Shown piece by piece: positions 27,164 to 36,609 of a DNA stretch of 64,000 bases (positions are counted from its first letter, which is position 1; every line of letters begins with the position of its first letter). The DNA lies in the NCBI RefSeq assembly GCF_900169085.1, contig NZ_LT821323.1, forward strand, positions 124,001 through 188,000, written 5' to 3'. Below the pieces are notes generated by a model. The model was not told the origin of the DNA, did not search any database, and saw only the letters and a program-made list of their open reading frames with translations. This DNA is from Chlamydia suis. Its GTDB lineage: Bacteria > Chlamydiota > Chlamydiia > Chlamydiales > Chlamydiaceae. Made by a program: the position numbers and the translations under genes.

Positions 27164-28437
27164 GAAGACACTTTTTTCGCAAATTCTGAAAGAGAGAGGT
27201 TATGAGAGCTTTTTTTTATCTCTGTAAGTATACGAGCAAGGTTTTCTTGTATTGGTAACAGAGTAGGGGCACAAATTTTTGAGAACGAAGGAGCTTTGGT
27301 GAGCTCGTTAAAGATCCCATCTATATGCAAATTGGAAATGTTGTGAGAAGGCTTGTATCCATCTTTATGTTTTAAAATCATGCCTTCTTTTTCTAAGATA
27401 TCTAAACACTGGGCTGTTTCTCCAATAGAAGCTTTTGCTCGTTGAGCAAGGTAACTGGCGCTTGGAGGTGGGAGGGATTGATCGAAATACTCTGAAATAA
27501 GAGTAAGAAAATACAAACATAGAATGAATTTAAAATAGCTATTAGGGAAAACCTCTCCCTTAGGAATTAACGTGCTGAATCCTTTATTTTGAAACAGGAA
27601 GGCTAATGCTCCTCCAAATAAATAGATGATAGCATAAAGATAGAGAAGAAGAAGAAAAGAGGGGAGGGCAACAAGGGCGCCGTAGGTAAAACTGTAATTG
27701 AAAAGATGAAGTTGCAGGCAAAAGAAAACTTTTTGAGAAACTACCCAGGCGCTGCCGGCTATGGCTGCAGCCAAAAAGGCCGCGGATTTTTGTGTGGGGA
27801 CCCTAGAAAGAAATGCATAACAGCAAAAGAGTATTCCATAAAGTAGGGCATAGGGAAGCACACGCGAAATCACATAAACGCAGGCCATGGCATGGCTAAA
27901 ACTAAACAGCTTGGGATAACTAATAGGAAGGATTTGGGTGATATAGATCCAGGATCCACAGACGATAATGAAGATCATGGGACTCACTAGGGTAATAATA
28001 AAGTAGCTAATGAGTCTTTTTAAAGAGGCCTGCGTGATTCCCGAGCAAAATATTTTATTTAATCCATCCTCCAAGGATTGCAACATGAGGATCCCTGCCC
28101 AGCAAAAAACAAAAAAACTGCTGACCAGAACGACTCCGATATTGCTAGTTGTTGCATAAGCCGCGTCAAAAATGGCGAGGATAGGAGCTTCATAATCAGG
28201 ATAGTGGAGCAACAACCATTCCTTCCAGTCCAAGCTAATAAATAGGTATTGAGAGAGTCTTAAAAAAAAGACGAGTATAGGAATACAGCTGAACAACCCA
28301 TAATAACTTAGAACGCAAGCTTCTTTAGAAGCTTCGCTATGATAAAGAACCTTTGGGGCTTTTAGAAAAGATTTAATGATGAAGTTGTTGCGAAAAGAAG
28401 ACGGAAGCTTTTGAATAAAAGACAAAGACCGCAACAT
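27160..28437 (-). CDS. YihY/UPF0761 family inner-membrane protein
   Basis: 425 residues. About six membrane helices occupy residues 40-310, with the family features ALSYYGLFSCIPILVFF-like first helix, GILMLQSLEDGLNKIF and SAWVVSQKVFF. A soluble C-terminal part of about 110 residues resembles a winged helix (SIGETAQCLDILEKEGMI). The family was once annotated as ribonuclease BN, which is not supported. Related proteins have been linked to lipid transport to the outer membrane alongside AsmA-like proteins, in keeping with its 4-base overlap with the TamB-like gene. It corresponds to CT132. Confidence 0.8.
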   Translation of the reverse strand: MLRSLSFIQKLPSSFRNNFIIKSFLKAPKVLYHSEASKEACVLSYYGLFSCIPILVFFLRLSQYLFISLDWKEWLLLHYPDYEAPILAIFDAAYATTSNIGVVLVSSFFVFCWAGILMLQSLEDGLNKIFCSGITQASLKRLISYFIITLVSPMIFIIVCGSWIYITQILPISYPKLFSFSHAMACVYVISRVLPYALLYGILFCCYAFLSRVPTQKSAAFLAAAIAGSAWVVSQKVFFCLQLHLFNYSFTYGALVALPSFLLLLYLYAIIYLFGGALAFLFQNKGFSTLIPKGEVFPNSYFKFILCLYFLTLISEYFDQSLPPPSASYLAQRAKASIGETAQCLDILEKEGMILKHKDGYKPSHNISNLHIDGIFNELTKAPSFSKICAPTLLPIQENLARILTEIKKSSHNLSLSEFAKKVSS

Positions 28438-28494
28438 GGTGAATTTATAATAAAAAAGAGATCTTAAAAAGATTTTAAACTAAAAAGAAGATTT

Positions 28495-29298
28495 TTAATT
28501 ATCTTTTTTTAATGCAGAGATGAACAAGAAAAGCGGAAACTCCTTGCGACAAAGGTTCTCTGCTCGAGCTCTCTTTCCAGAGGATGTTTTTGGAGAGATC
28601 CACTCCTCCATACCATCAATGAGAAGGTTATGTTTAGACAGAGCTTGCACCCAATAGCTTAAGGGGAAGTGAAAGGAATACGTTTTCTCAGACTGCTTCT
28701 CTCCAGGATGAGCAACGATAGGAATTGTTAAGGGAGACAGGTAGCGGTCAATCTTTCTAGATAAAAGTTTTTTGGGCTCATCATACAGCCAAGAAGAGAG
28801 GCGGGGAATACGAAAGCAGGGGTGATTTAATACGATAAACATTCTCCCCTGAGGAGCCAGTAGTTGCGCAGTATGCGCAATGGCCCGTTCTGGCGATTCC
28901 ATATTTTGAAGAGAAAGAATAGCTACGGCATGGGAAAATGAATTACAGTGAGTTGTCGGTAGGGGGAGCATCATATCGTGATGCAGGAATTGGCGGGATC
29001 GTGAAGAGGCGCTCTTTTTAGCGAAACGCAACAGGCTAGGAGAAAGATCTATCCCTAGGTAGGGGAGCTTTTTAGGTAAATGTTTTTCTAAAATCCCCTG
29101 TCCGCACCCTATGTCAACTAAAGAAGACTCGGGAGACAAATGTAATTGAGAAAGCAGGTTAGGAAGAATGACTTCCTTGTGATAAAAGTGCCCTTCACGA
29201 TCGACTGCCTGGTTGTAATCCTGGGCAATAGATTCCCAGGAAGTGTCTGAAGAAGGTCTTGTACGCCGCGATGAATAAGAAGCCGATTTTTTAGACAT
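28495..29298 (-). CDS. SAM-dependent methyltransferase, substrate unknown
   Basis: 267 residues. Rossmann motif I is LVDIGCGQGILE (near 61-72), followed by the acidic loop GIDLS, a motif near ILSLQNMESP, and FIVLNHPCFRIP. This pattern belongs to the class I methyltransferases (Methyltransf_11 type). The N-terminus is basic and Ser-rich (MSKKSASYSSRRTRPSSD). No specific substrate can be inferred. It is separated from the AsmA/YihY pair by 57 bases and reads the same way. It corresponds to CT133. Confidence 0.85.
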   Translation of the reverse strand: MSKKSASYSSRRTRPSSDTSWESIAQDYNQAVDREGHFYHKEVILPNLLSQLHLSPESSLVDIGCGQGILEKHLPKKLPYLGIDLSPSLLRFAKKSASSRSRQFLHHDMMLPLPTTHCNSFSHAVAILSLQNMESPERAIAHTAQLLAPQGRMFIVLNHPCFRIPRLSSWLYDEPKKLLSRKIDRYLSPLTIPIVAHPGEKQSEKTYSFHFPLSYWVQALSKHNLLIDGMEEWISPKTSSGKRARAENLCRKEFPLFLFISALKKDN

Positions 29299-29647
29299 AA
29301 CAAGAGATCCCCCATTTTTCTACCCCAAGCACAATAAGGGGTTTAGGGGCGTTTCGTCAAGCGAGAACTGTGTAAAGTTCTTAACGCAAACTTTTAAAAA
29401 GGAATCCTAGTTTCTCTAGGTATGGCTCTAAAAATATTGGTTAATTAATAAAGACCCTCGTCTTCATCTTGGATGATTTTCTTTGGGTCGGGTACAATGC
29501 CTCCCGAATCACGGCTTTGGCAGGATTTTGACGGTCTAAGTTTCAAAGATCTATGCGTATCGATGGTCGAAATGCAAGTTCTAGCTACGCAGGCCAGAAT
29601 CCCAGAGGTACAAGGAAAGAAATTCTGTCGTGGGAGGGGGTGCAGTT
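29299..29647. other. Intergenic region before the CT134-type inc gene
   Basis: 349 bases. It contains the promoter at 29469-29498 and then a leader of about 140 bases before the ATG at 29648. Two short open frames cross the leader, but neither has a ribosome site; I see no RNA fold I would name. Confidence 0.5.
29469..29498 (+). promoter_or_regulatory. Promoter of the CT134/CT135-type genes
   Basis: TTGGAT (29469-29474), 18 bases, TACAAT (29493-29498). It lies about 150 bases before the first gene of the pair. Confidence 0.5.
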
Positions 29648-30055
29648 ATGGCTTGTTGTACTTGCGTGTATGGTTACAATGAGATTTGCCATAAAGAGAC
29701 CGCAGAGAAGGTCGCCGCAGTTACTGTGGATTGCGTGCTTTTTCATCTGGCAGCAGCTGTGGCTACAGCGGTCTCTGTAGTGTTGCTTCTTGTTAGATTG
29801 CTTGCGTGTGCACTCTATAGCTATTGTTCTATAGAGCAACCAATGCCTTTCCTTCCTGTAACGGAAAGTCGTATTGAATGGCTCACCTTGCTTCCAATCC
29901 TAGGCCCTACGGTAGTTGCTTCCGTTATTTATTGCAGAGCTAAAAAAGAAGGATATGGTTGTTTAGACTCTCTTGTGTGTGCCATGCAGTCGCCATGGAT
30001 GTTGATAGACTCTATTTGCAAAAATCGAACAGAACCGGTGGTGGTAAGAATCTAA
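29648..30055 (+). CDS. Putative inclusion membrane protein (CT134 type)
   Basis: 135 residues from the ATG at 29648, which has a strong GGGAGGGGG 7 bases before it; the GTG at 29630 lies in front of that site and is unlikely. Cys-rich head (MACCTCVYGYNE). Two hydrophobic segments lie near 28-56 and 80-98, separated by a longer loop than in classic Incs. It lies 49 bases before the CT135-type gene with the same orientation. Function unknown; the Inc call comes from topology and neighbourhood. Confidence 0.7.
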   Translation: MACCTCVYGYNEICHKETAEKVAAVTVDCVLFHLAAAVATAVSVVLLLVRLLACALYSYCSIEQPMPFLPVTESRIEWLTLLPILGPTVVASVIYCRAKKEGYGCLDSLVCAMQSPWMLIDSICKNRTEPVVVRI

Positions 30056-30104
30056 AAATGCCTGAGGAGACTCTTTTGAAAAAAATTAAAGAGGATAACT
30101 TAAA

Positions 30105-31199
30105 ATGGTAAGTTTCGATTGGAATGCGCAGACGCAAGATATCGGCGCACAATATGACGAAATTCAAAAGATGCTGAGCGGCGTGACTCGTTCTACTGGC
30201 GGTATGGGGTTATTAACTCCTTGTGCGCGCTCGCCAATGAGTCGTTTTTGTTCTTCCACAGAGCCATCTAGAGCCAGTGATTTAACGGATCATATTCAAA
30301 AGTTGGTCCGAAGTTCGGGGCCTATTAGCGGATTTTATTCCACGAGCAATGAGAAACTTTTGTTTGAGGAAGCCTTTGTTCCGCCTGTTCTCGAAGCAGT
30401 AGAGGCTACTTTTTGGGTCTCTGCTCTTGCCCGGCTGAGAGGGGATCAACCCACTGCTTGTGATACCGTACTCGTGAGTTTTTTTATTGGTGTCATTTCC
30501 TTAGTATGCGGGGTTATGTTCGTTGCTATTGTTTCCTGTGCGGTGAAAATTTATCGCTTAGTGAAAACGATGAAGCGTGCGCGCGCCCTCAAAGAAAATG
30601 CGCGGCACATGTTAGCTCTAAACGCAACGAGTATGCGCGCTGCTTTTATGAAGCTTAAGGGAATGGTGGCTATACGAGCTCTCGACCAAGTAGAGAAAGG
30701 CTATCGAACATTAAGAAATAAAATGATCACCTCCTTTGTAGCAAATGCGTTAATTACGATGGCTTTTGGCGCTTTGTTAGCATCGGCTATCATTGCCGCT
30801 TTCTTTTTTGGGGCCGCAAGCGTTGGTTTAATGGCTGCTTTCTTTGGATGCTTAGGGGGAGGACTTGGGGCCTTAGCTATTGGAGTGTTGGTTGGAATTG
30901 TTTCCGCCGTTTGTCAGCGTAGTTATAAGCGAGACGCTGCACGACACATCCAAAGCGGGGTTCTTTACGCTCTTATTCTTGAGCAAATGCAAAGATTCCC
31001 AAAAGAGTTTTTGAGGGATGCTGTGTCAAAGAGTGTGGTTGCTCTTCAAGCAGGAGAAGCTTTAGATGCAGGAGAATTTGATTGGACAGAAATGCCTAGC
31101 ATCACCGCTTGCTTAGGAAGAGAAGGGGCTGATGCGCAAGCCTATTCCTTTATTTCTGCTTCTCCTATGGATGCTTGTGTAGAAGAAACTCCTTACTGA
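30105..31199 (+). CDS. Putative inclusion membrane protein (CT135 type)
   Basis: 364 residues. A long Ser-rich head is followed by a hydrophobic segment near 120-150 (VLVSFFIGVISLVCGVMFVAIV), a helical basic stretch, and a second, very Gly/Ala-rich bilobed domain near 205-270. Two membrane hairpins would make a four-pass Inc. In C. trachomatis the orthologous gene often picks up null mutations on laboratory passage and influences infection length in mice. Here the frame is intact. It is cotranscribed with the gene before it. Confidence 0.75.
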   Translation: MVSFDWNAQTQDIGAQYDEIQKMLSGVTRSTGGMGLLTPCARSPMSRFCSSTEPSRASDLTDHIQKLVRSSGPISGFYSTSNEKLLFEEAFVPPVLEAVEATFWVSALARLRGDQPTACDTVLVSFFIGVISLVCGVMFVAIVSCAVKIYRLVKTMKRARALKENARHMLALNATSMRAAFMKLKGMVAIRALDQVEKGYRTLRNKMITSFVANALITMAFGALLASAIIAAFFFGAASVGLMAAFFGCLGGGLGALAIGVLVGIVSAVCQRSYKRDAARHIQSGVLYALILEQMQRFPKEFLRDAVSKSVVALQAGEALDAGEFDWTEMPSITACLGREGADAQAYSFISASPMDACVEETPY

Positions 31200-31302
31200 T
31201 ACAAAACTTTGTCAAAAGACTTTCGATAAAAGAAATTTCTGCCCATCGGGATTAGTTTGTGGTATAGTGCAGCCAGTCTTGGATGCACTTTAAAGGGAAT
31301 CT

Positions 31303-32022
31303 ATGGGAATTTCTTTTTTTCGTCGTAAGCTTGCTGGCATAGAATATATAGAAAGTCCCGGAGACCCAGAGGCTCCGCTGATTGTTTTTTGCCATGGGTA
31401 TGGAGCTAGCGCGGATAACCTTACCTTTTTTCCTTCTATGTGTAAATGCGGCTCTTTGTGCCCCACATGGGTGTTCCCTCACGGAATAGAAAAGCTCGCT
31501 TATGAACTTGGCGGGGGAAGAGCGTGGTTCCCTTTGGACGTCAAGCTTTTTGAATACCTGATTTCTTCTCAAGAAGTTTCCCCAGATACGGACCGACTAT
31601 ACCAACAGTTATTGGATGTGGATTTCGAAAAGCCCCGGCAAGCCTTGGAGGGGCTAATTCACGAATTAGGGAGAGATCGGTCTGAAGTGATCATAGGAGG
31701 GTTTAGCCAAGGTGCTATGATGACGACTCATCTCATGCTCTCTTCTCGCCTTCCTTATCGAGGCGCCTTGATTTGCTCTGGTGCTGCAGTTCCTAATCAG
31801 GGTTGGGAAGAGAAAACACTTTTATGTGGGAAAACACCGTATATCCAAAGCCATGGGTATGATGATCCCATTTTGCCCTATTTTCTTGGGGAGCGCTTAC
31901 ATAAGATCTTGGCTTCTTCCCTAACGGGAGAATGTGTTTCTTTCCATGGGGGACACGAAATTCCAGTGGCTATGATGCAAAAAATTCAGGAAAGCATCAT
32001 CCTATGGAACCAGCAGACGTAA
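31303..32022 (+). CDS. Carboxylesterase/lysophospholipase-type alpha/beta hydrolase
   Basis: 239 residues. The acyl-protein-thioesterase/carboxylesterase pattern is complete: oxyanion block VFCHGYGASADN, nucleophile Ser135 in IIGGFSQGAMM, acid near SHGYDDPILPY, and His in FHGGHEIP. No signal peptide. It may hydrolyse lysophospholipid or short-chain esters; the exact substrate is not readable. It starts a + strand run with the Sua5-type and dipeptidase genes (12-base gap, then a 4-base overlap). It corresponds to CT136. Confidence 0.85.
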   Translation: MGISFFRRKLAGIEYIESPGDPEAPLIVFCHGYGASADNLTFFPSMCKCGSLCPTWVFPHGIEKLAYELGGGRAWFPLDVKLFEYLISSQEVSPDTDRLYQQLLDVDFEKPRQALEGLIHELGRDRSEVIIGGFSQGAMMTTHLMLSSRLPYRGALICSGAAVPNQGWEEKTLLCGKTPYIQSHGYDDPILPYFLGERLHKILASSLTGECVSFHGGHEIPVAMMQKIQESIILWNQQT

Positions 32023-32034
32023 GGAGAACTCGAA

Positions 32035-32859
32035 ATGTTTTCGCAACAGATTGAGAGAATCAAATCTGGGCAGGTATTTGCTTTCCCAACGGATACTGTG
32101 TATGGGTTAGGAGTTTCTTTTCATGTTCCAGAAGCAGATCGACAGTTGTTTGCTCTTAAACGCAGAGATCCCCAGAAAGCTCTATCTGTTTACGTCTCTT
32201 CTTTAGAGGAGCTAGAAGAGATTGCGCATCTTCGCTTAGGAGAGGCGTCGAATAGGCTTGTTAAAACATTTCTTCCGGGTCCGCTTACCTTGATTACGAA
32301 ACATCATAACCCTAGATTCCCTCAAAAAACGCTAGGATTTAGGATCGTTGACCACCCTATTGTTAAGCAAATGATTCATGAGGTGGGACCTTTGCTTGCC
32401 ACTTCAGCAAATATATCAGGATTTCCTTCCGCAGTTTCTTCTGATGAAGTGAAACAGGATTTTTCCCAAAAGAATATTTTAGTGATTCCTGGGACTTGTT
32501 CTATAGGATTGGAATCTACTGTAGTTGATGCGGAAAAGCGTATTATTTATCGCGAAGGGGTGGTATCTGTCGCGGAAATAGAAAAAGTGTTAGAAACAAA
32601 ATGCGTGTGCCTGCCCCAAGAGCAAGCTTTTAGAAAGCAGGTGCGGATGCATGTTGTGAAAAACCAAGAAGATTTGCGTTCCTATCTCTCTACTCGACCA
32701 GACTTTATGGGAGTCATTTGCCTTCAGCCCTGCCCGCAAACATTTTATTCCGTTCTGAGACAGGCTTTACGATCCACCATGCAGGAGGTGGTTTTTGTTT
32801 ACGATGAGAGAAATACCAAATACCCTGTTCTTTCTCGTTTTTTAGGAGTGAGAGTATGA
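32035..32859 (+). CDS. Sua5/YrdC-family threonylcarbamoyl-AMP synthase
   Basis: 274 residues. YrdC-domain blocks: AFPTDTVYGLG near 17-27, KRRDPQKALSVYV, FLPGPLTLI and LATSANISG. It makes threonylcarbamoyl-AMP for the t6A37 base of ANN-decoding tRNAs. The protein is longer than bare YrdC (about 190) but shorter than full Sua5 (about 340), so the C-terminal 70 residues may be a reduced Sua5 domain. It overlaps the dipeptidase start by 4 bases. Confidence 0.88.
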   Translation: MFSQQIERIKSGQVFAFPTDTVYGLGVSFHVPEADRQLFALKRRDPQKALSVYVSSLEELEEIAHLRLGEASNRLVKTFLPGPLTLITKHHNPRFPQKTLGFRIVDHPIVKQMIHEVGPLLATSANISGFPSAVSSDEVKQDFSQKNILVIPGTCSIGLESTVVDAEKRIIYREGVVSVAEIEKVLETKCVCLPQEQAFRKQVRMHVVKNQEDLRSYLSTRPDFMGVICLQPCPQTFYSVLRQALRSTMQEVVFVYDERNTKYPVLSRFLGVRV

Positions 32860-33803
32860 TAGTGGATATGCATTGTGATATGCTTTCGCATGAAAATTTT
32901 TCTCCCACAAATCCTTCTGTACGAAGCTCTCCCGATCAATTGATAGAAGGAGGTGTCGGGCTGCAAGTCTGTGCGCTATTTACTGAATCGCAAGAATTCA
33001 CAACGCTGGACCAACAAAATCAGTTGTTTTTTTCTTTAATGGAACAAGACGAAAGACTGGTTCCGTTAGCTTATGAGCCACAAGAGGCATGTTTGCTGCA
33101 AATGATTCGTAGTATAGAAAATGCTTCGGGATTGGGCTCAGATGAAGTTCCCTTGCAAGAGCTTTTCCGTAAACTACTGGCTTTACATAAACAAGGACCT
33201 TTAGCTTACGTAGGACTGGTTTGGAATTTTGCAAATCGTTTGGGTGGTGGTGTTTTAGATCCAAAGCGTTTGTCGCGGGATGGGGAAATTTTTTTAGAAT
33301 TTTTGCATGCTTTGGCCATCCCTGTGGACCTTAGTCATTGTTCAGATCCTTTGGCAGAAGATGTTTTAGATTTTACTGCAAACAAGTTGCCCGATATGTT
33401 TGTGTTGGCTAGCCATTCTAACTTTCGTGCAGTTCAGGATGTTGCGAGGAACTTATTAGATGTGCATGCCAAGGAGATTGCCGCAAGAAATGGGGTGATT
33501 GGTTTGAATGGAGTCTCCGCCTTCGTAGGAGACTCTCTAGAAGATATGAAAAAGCATATTTTCCATGCACAAGAGTTAGGTATTGCAGATAGCCTGGTAT
33601 TAGGGACAGACTTTTTTTACACGGATGAGGAGAAGTTTTTCCCCAATTTTTCCACAGCTAAAGATCACCCAAATTTACATGCTTTAATTAAAGAATCTCT
33701 TTCCGCAAACCAAGCACGAGCTTTGTTAGAGGATACTGCGCAACAGTTTTTAAACAAGGTGATTGCTGCTCAAAAGAATGTAGTGAATACTGTTACTTAT
33801 TAG
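32856..33803 (+). CDS. Membrane-dipeptidase-type zinc peptidase (M19)
   Basis: 315 residues. The two-metal ligand set of renal dipeptidase is there: HxD in VDMHCDM at the start, a Glu in the SIENASG block, His in VDLSHCSD, and His in ASHSNFRAV; LGTDFF is also conserved. It would split dipeptides, feeding amino acids from imported oligopeptides. It has no signal peptide. It overlaps the OppA-like gene tail to tail by 11 bases, so the two read toward each other through their stops. It corresponds to CT138. Confidence 0.9.
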   Translation: MIVDMHCDMLSHENFSPTNPSVRSSPDQLIEGGVGLQVCALFTESQEFTTLDQQNQLFFSLMEQDERLVPLAYEPQEACLLQMIRSIENASGLGSDEVPLQELFRKLLALHKQGPLAYVGLVWNFANRLGGGVLDPKRLSRDGEIFLEFLHALAIPVDLSHCSDPLAEDVLDFTANKLPDMFVLASHSNFRAVQDVARNLLDVHAKEIAARNGVIGLNGVSAFVGDSLEDMKKHIFHAQELGIADSLVLGTDFFYTDEEKFFPNFSTAKDHPNLHALIKESLSANQARALLEDTAQQFLNKVIAAQKNVVNTVTY

Positions 33804-35070
33804 TGAACTGTGCATACGTTAAATCTACACTCCCAGAGGGGAGATGAAGTACATGATCCAAAGGTCTGCCTAAAATGTAGTCATATTCCATATGGTATAG
33901 AGGTAGACAGGTAAAGTTATCGATAGCAGCTTGATCAAATTTAGCGCGAGTTAAAGGATGGAAGGCTATAGAAGTTGCTGTGGAAATAGAAAAATCTTGA
34001 ATAGCGCGTTTTTGAACAAAAACATGGTATTCTAGTCCATTTAATGCCAAGTGGATACCTGCATCGCGGCATTGTTCTTTTAGTACTTCTGCCAAACGTT
34101 GACAGCGCGTAATGTTGTTGGGATAGATCAGAGTGATCTTACCTAAGGACTGCGCTGAAAAGTCTTCAGAACAGGCTGGTGCTTGGGGGCTTTCCGCTAC
34201 TCTATACTGGTCTCCCAACGCATGTCTCACCAGCCTTTCTTTTTGAATGGCAGCAACTAATCGTTGTCGATTTGCTAACGACGATAACACGGGATCTTTA
34301 GGATTTAGAACTAACCAAAAGGTTCCGGCTACAGGATAATGGGTATAGAGCGGGGAAATGGAACGCAATTCGATAGGAATTCCTTGATGCCAGGGCTGCC
34401 CAACCCAATCTATATCTCCTCTACGGAGTAAGTGTAAAGCTGTATAAATGTTTGGAATGATGCGAAAGTTTATAGAGCGAAGCTGTATAAGCGCTTTGTC
34501 GTAATAATGAGGATTTTTATGTAAAACCAGCGTCTGTCCTTGTACATACGTATGGGGCATAAAAGGGCCGGATGATAGCAAAGGATTCTTCGGACGATAT
34601 ACGGAGAAGAAAGGGGATGCTAAAACAGCTAACAATTGAGAACAAGGCTCTTTCAATTGGACTACAATTTCTAAAGGAGAGGGGGCATAAAAAGTTAAAT
34701 TCTCAAACAATTCGGGATAGCGACCCGTTTTTTGTGTATGCTCCCATGCAGCAATAACATCTTCTGCTAGTAAAAGCGAGCCGTCGCTCCATTTGGCATC
34801 TTTTCGAATGAAGAAGCGATAGCAGAGAGCATTTTCAGTCACCTGATAGGAAGATGCTAAAGCGGGAATCGGTCCAGACGGGCTTTCGCGAAAGAGAGTG
34901 GTAAATAAAATTTTGGACAAAGAAAAATTAAACGCATTTTCTCCTCTTTCTGGGGAAAGAGAGTAGGGATCATCGTGAATAGCAATGGTTAAAGTGTGTT
35001 CTGGGGGAGAATAAGAGCAACTTGTTATCAAAAACGCTGTAATAACAAAAAAGACAGAACGGAATCTCAT
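33793..35070 (-). CDS. Short OppA-type peptide-binding lipoprotein
   Basis: 425 residues, shorter than the usual 520-545 of OppA. A lipoprotein signal with lipobox LITSC puts the lipid on about Cys18. SBP_bac_5 features follow: YSLSPERGENAFNFSLSKILFTTL, ALASSYQVTENALCYRFFIRKDAKWSDGS and the YDKALIQLRSINFRII region. Chlamydiae have several OppA paralogues that may widen substrate range. No transporter genes are adjacent. Its C-terminal lobe is the shortened part, judged by length only. It corresponds to CT139. Confidence 0.88.
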   Translation of the reverse strand: MRFRSVFFVITAFLITSCSYSPPEHTLTIAIHDDPYSLSPERGENAFNFSLSKILFTTLFRESPSGPIPALASSYQVTENALCYRFFIRKDAKWSDGSLLLAEDVIAAWEHTQKTGRYPELFENLTFYAPSPLEIVVQLKEPCSQLLAVLASPFFSVYRPKNPLLSSGPFMPHTYVQGQTLVLHKNPHYYDKALIQLRSINFRIIPNIYTALHLLRRGDIDWVGQPWHQGIPIELRSISPLYTHYPVAGTFWLVLNPKDPVLSSLANRQRLVAAIQKERLVRHALGDQYRVAESPQAPACSEDFSAQSLGKITLIYPNNITRCQRLAEVLKEQCRDAGIHLALNGLEYHVFVQKRAIQDFSISTATSIAFHPLTRAKFDQAAIDNFTCLPLYHMEYDYILGRPLDHVLHLPSGSVDLTYAQFTNK

Positions 35071-35220
35071 AAAAAATTTGATTGTTTCTGAGCAGAACCA
35101 GGGGCTTTTACTTGTTGCTGCTTCTATTTCAGAGACGTATAATGCTTGCCTGGAGAGCAGCTACTATAATAGCTGCTAGAGAAAAACTCCTAATATTTTC
35201 GCAAAGAAAAGTTCAAATGA

Positions 35221-35916
35221 ATGGAATATATGCTGAATGAGATAATTTTTTTACTGCAGATCCTTGTCGTGATTGGTTTCGGCTCTTTTTGTGCTGTAAG
35301 AGACGGGATTCTATTGGGCGCATGGGTCTCGTTGCTTTCAATCATTATGAATATCTTTGTGCTGAAGCAAGTTGTCTTGTTTGGGTTTGAAGTAACCGCT
35401 GCTGATGTGTACGTAATAGGACTTTTTTCTTGTTTGAACTGTGCTCGGGAATTTTTGGGTAAAGAGAAAACGAAAAAGATTATTTTCGTTTCTTGGTGCA
35501 ACACGCTAGCTTTTCTTCTGCTTACTCAGCTCCATCTCCATTTAATCCCATCTTCTGGAGATGTGAGTCAGAAGCATTATGAGGCCTTGTTTGCCCCCTC
35601 CCTTCGTCTTGTTTCCGCGTCAGTTATCACTACTATGATTGTGCAGTTTGTGGATTTTAAAGTCTTTGGGTGGCTTAAAAAACGTTCGCAGGGGCGTGTT
35701 TTTGGATTGCGTTCGACTTTTTCTGTTGCCCTTTCTCAAAGCATAGATACTGTGATTTTTTCTTTTCTAGGTTTATATGGACTTGTTGCCAATCTCCTAG
35801 ATGTGATGCTGTTTTCTTTAATATCCAAAGGAGTAGCTCTTTTATTAGCTTCCCCTTGTGTAGCATTAGCCAAAGTGTTTTATAACAAGATGAAAAAAGA
35901 AGAATCTCTTTTTTAA
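35221..35916 (+). CDS. VUT-family transporter (queuosine precursor type)
   Basis: 231 residues with about six membrane helices. The pattern of the VUT/YhhQ family is visible: paired helices at the start, FKVFGWLKKRSQGRVFGLRSTFSVALSQSIDTVIFSFLGLYG with the conserved SQxxDT, and a final helix pair. E. coli YhhQ imports the queuosine precursors preQ0/preQ1; whether this paralogue carries the same substrate is an inference, though salvage would suit a reduced genome. It corresponds to CT140. The ribosome site is weak. Confidence 0.75.
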   Translation: MEYMLNEIIFLLQILVVIGFGSFCAVRDGILLGAWVSLLSIIMNIFVLKQVVLFGFEVTAADVYVIGLFSCLNCAREFLGKEKTKKIIFVSWCNTLAFLLLTQLHLHLIPSSGDVSQKHYEALFAPSLRLVSASVITTMIVQFVDFKVFGWLKKRSQGRVFGLRSTFSVALSQSIDTVIFSFLGLYGLVANLLDVMLFSLISKGVALLLASPCVALAKVFYNKMKKEESLF

Positions 35917-36091
35917 GGGATTAACTTTTTTGTTGAGCGAGCTTTATTTAATTTTACGAATTAACGCGAACCTGCTAGCATCCCGGACTCTCATTTTTCT
36001 ATTACCAAAAAACTCTGTTTGTGGACGCGGGTGTTGCAAAGAAGATCTTTTGTGGGTAATTTTATAGATGGGAAGAGACGGGAAAGAGTTC

Positions 36092-36559
36092 ATGTTGAAA
36101 AAACCAAATAGAAACGATCCTTGTCCTTGCGGGTCGGGGAAAAAATATAAGCAGTGTTGTTTAAAATCGCAGACGCAAACAGTTCGTCATACCCCTGATG
36201 GGAAATTTAAGTTTTCTGTTACGACTTTGCCTACAACCAGTTATTCAACAGAAAGTTTTACCAAGCTATTTCAGCAATCGGTAGATTCTGTCATCCCTGA
36301 GCAAAAAGAGGTGAAGAACAAGTTCCTTATTACTAAAAATAAGGAGCTTGTAGGAAAACGCGCGATTCGAAAAGCAAAAGCAAAAGAAGAACGTATCATC
36401 TCAGAAAAACTGAGTCAGCACGAATTTCAAGTGATGGATACAACTACTTCGGACGATACGACGCCTTCTTCGCAAAATCAAGAATCGGTGTTCTTGCCTA
36501 CACAAGAAGATTATCGTGTGCACAAACAAGAAGAAAATCAGGAATCAGAACTTTCTTAA
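36092..36559 (+). CDS. SEC-C motif protein
   Basis: 155 residues from the ATG at 36092, with GGGAAAGAG just before it; an ATG at 36068 has no ribosome site. The N-terminus is a textbook SEC-C zinc motif (NRNDPCPCGSGKKYKQCC), as at the C-terminus of SecA where it binds SecB and ribosomes. The rest is polar and charged, with no domain I can name. It is not SecA itself. Function unknown; protein-export links are only suggested by the motif. It lies just ahead of two tRNA genes. Confidence 0.75.
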   Translation: MLKKPNRNDPCPCGSGKKYKQCCLKSQTQTVRHTPDGKFKFSVTTLPTTSYSTESFTKLFQQSVDSVIPEQKEVKNKFLITKNKELVGKRAIRKAKAKEERIISEKLSQHEFQVMDTTTSDDTTPSSQNQESVFLPTQEDYRVHKQEENQESELS

Positions 36560-36609
36560 GTTTTTCATTGCGAATAAAGTTTTCTTTTTGTCATAATACA
36601 CCCTCTTAA

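Noticed and set aside
29473..29780. Short frames in the leader of the CT134-type gene
   Set aside because: The first begins inside the promoter and the second runs into the gene in another frame. Neither has a ribosome site.
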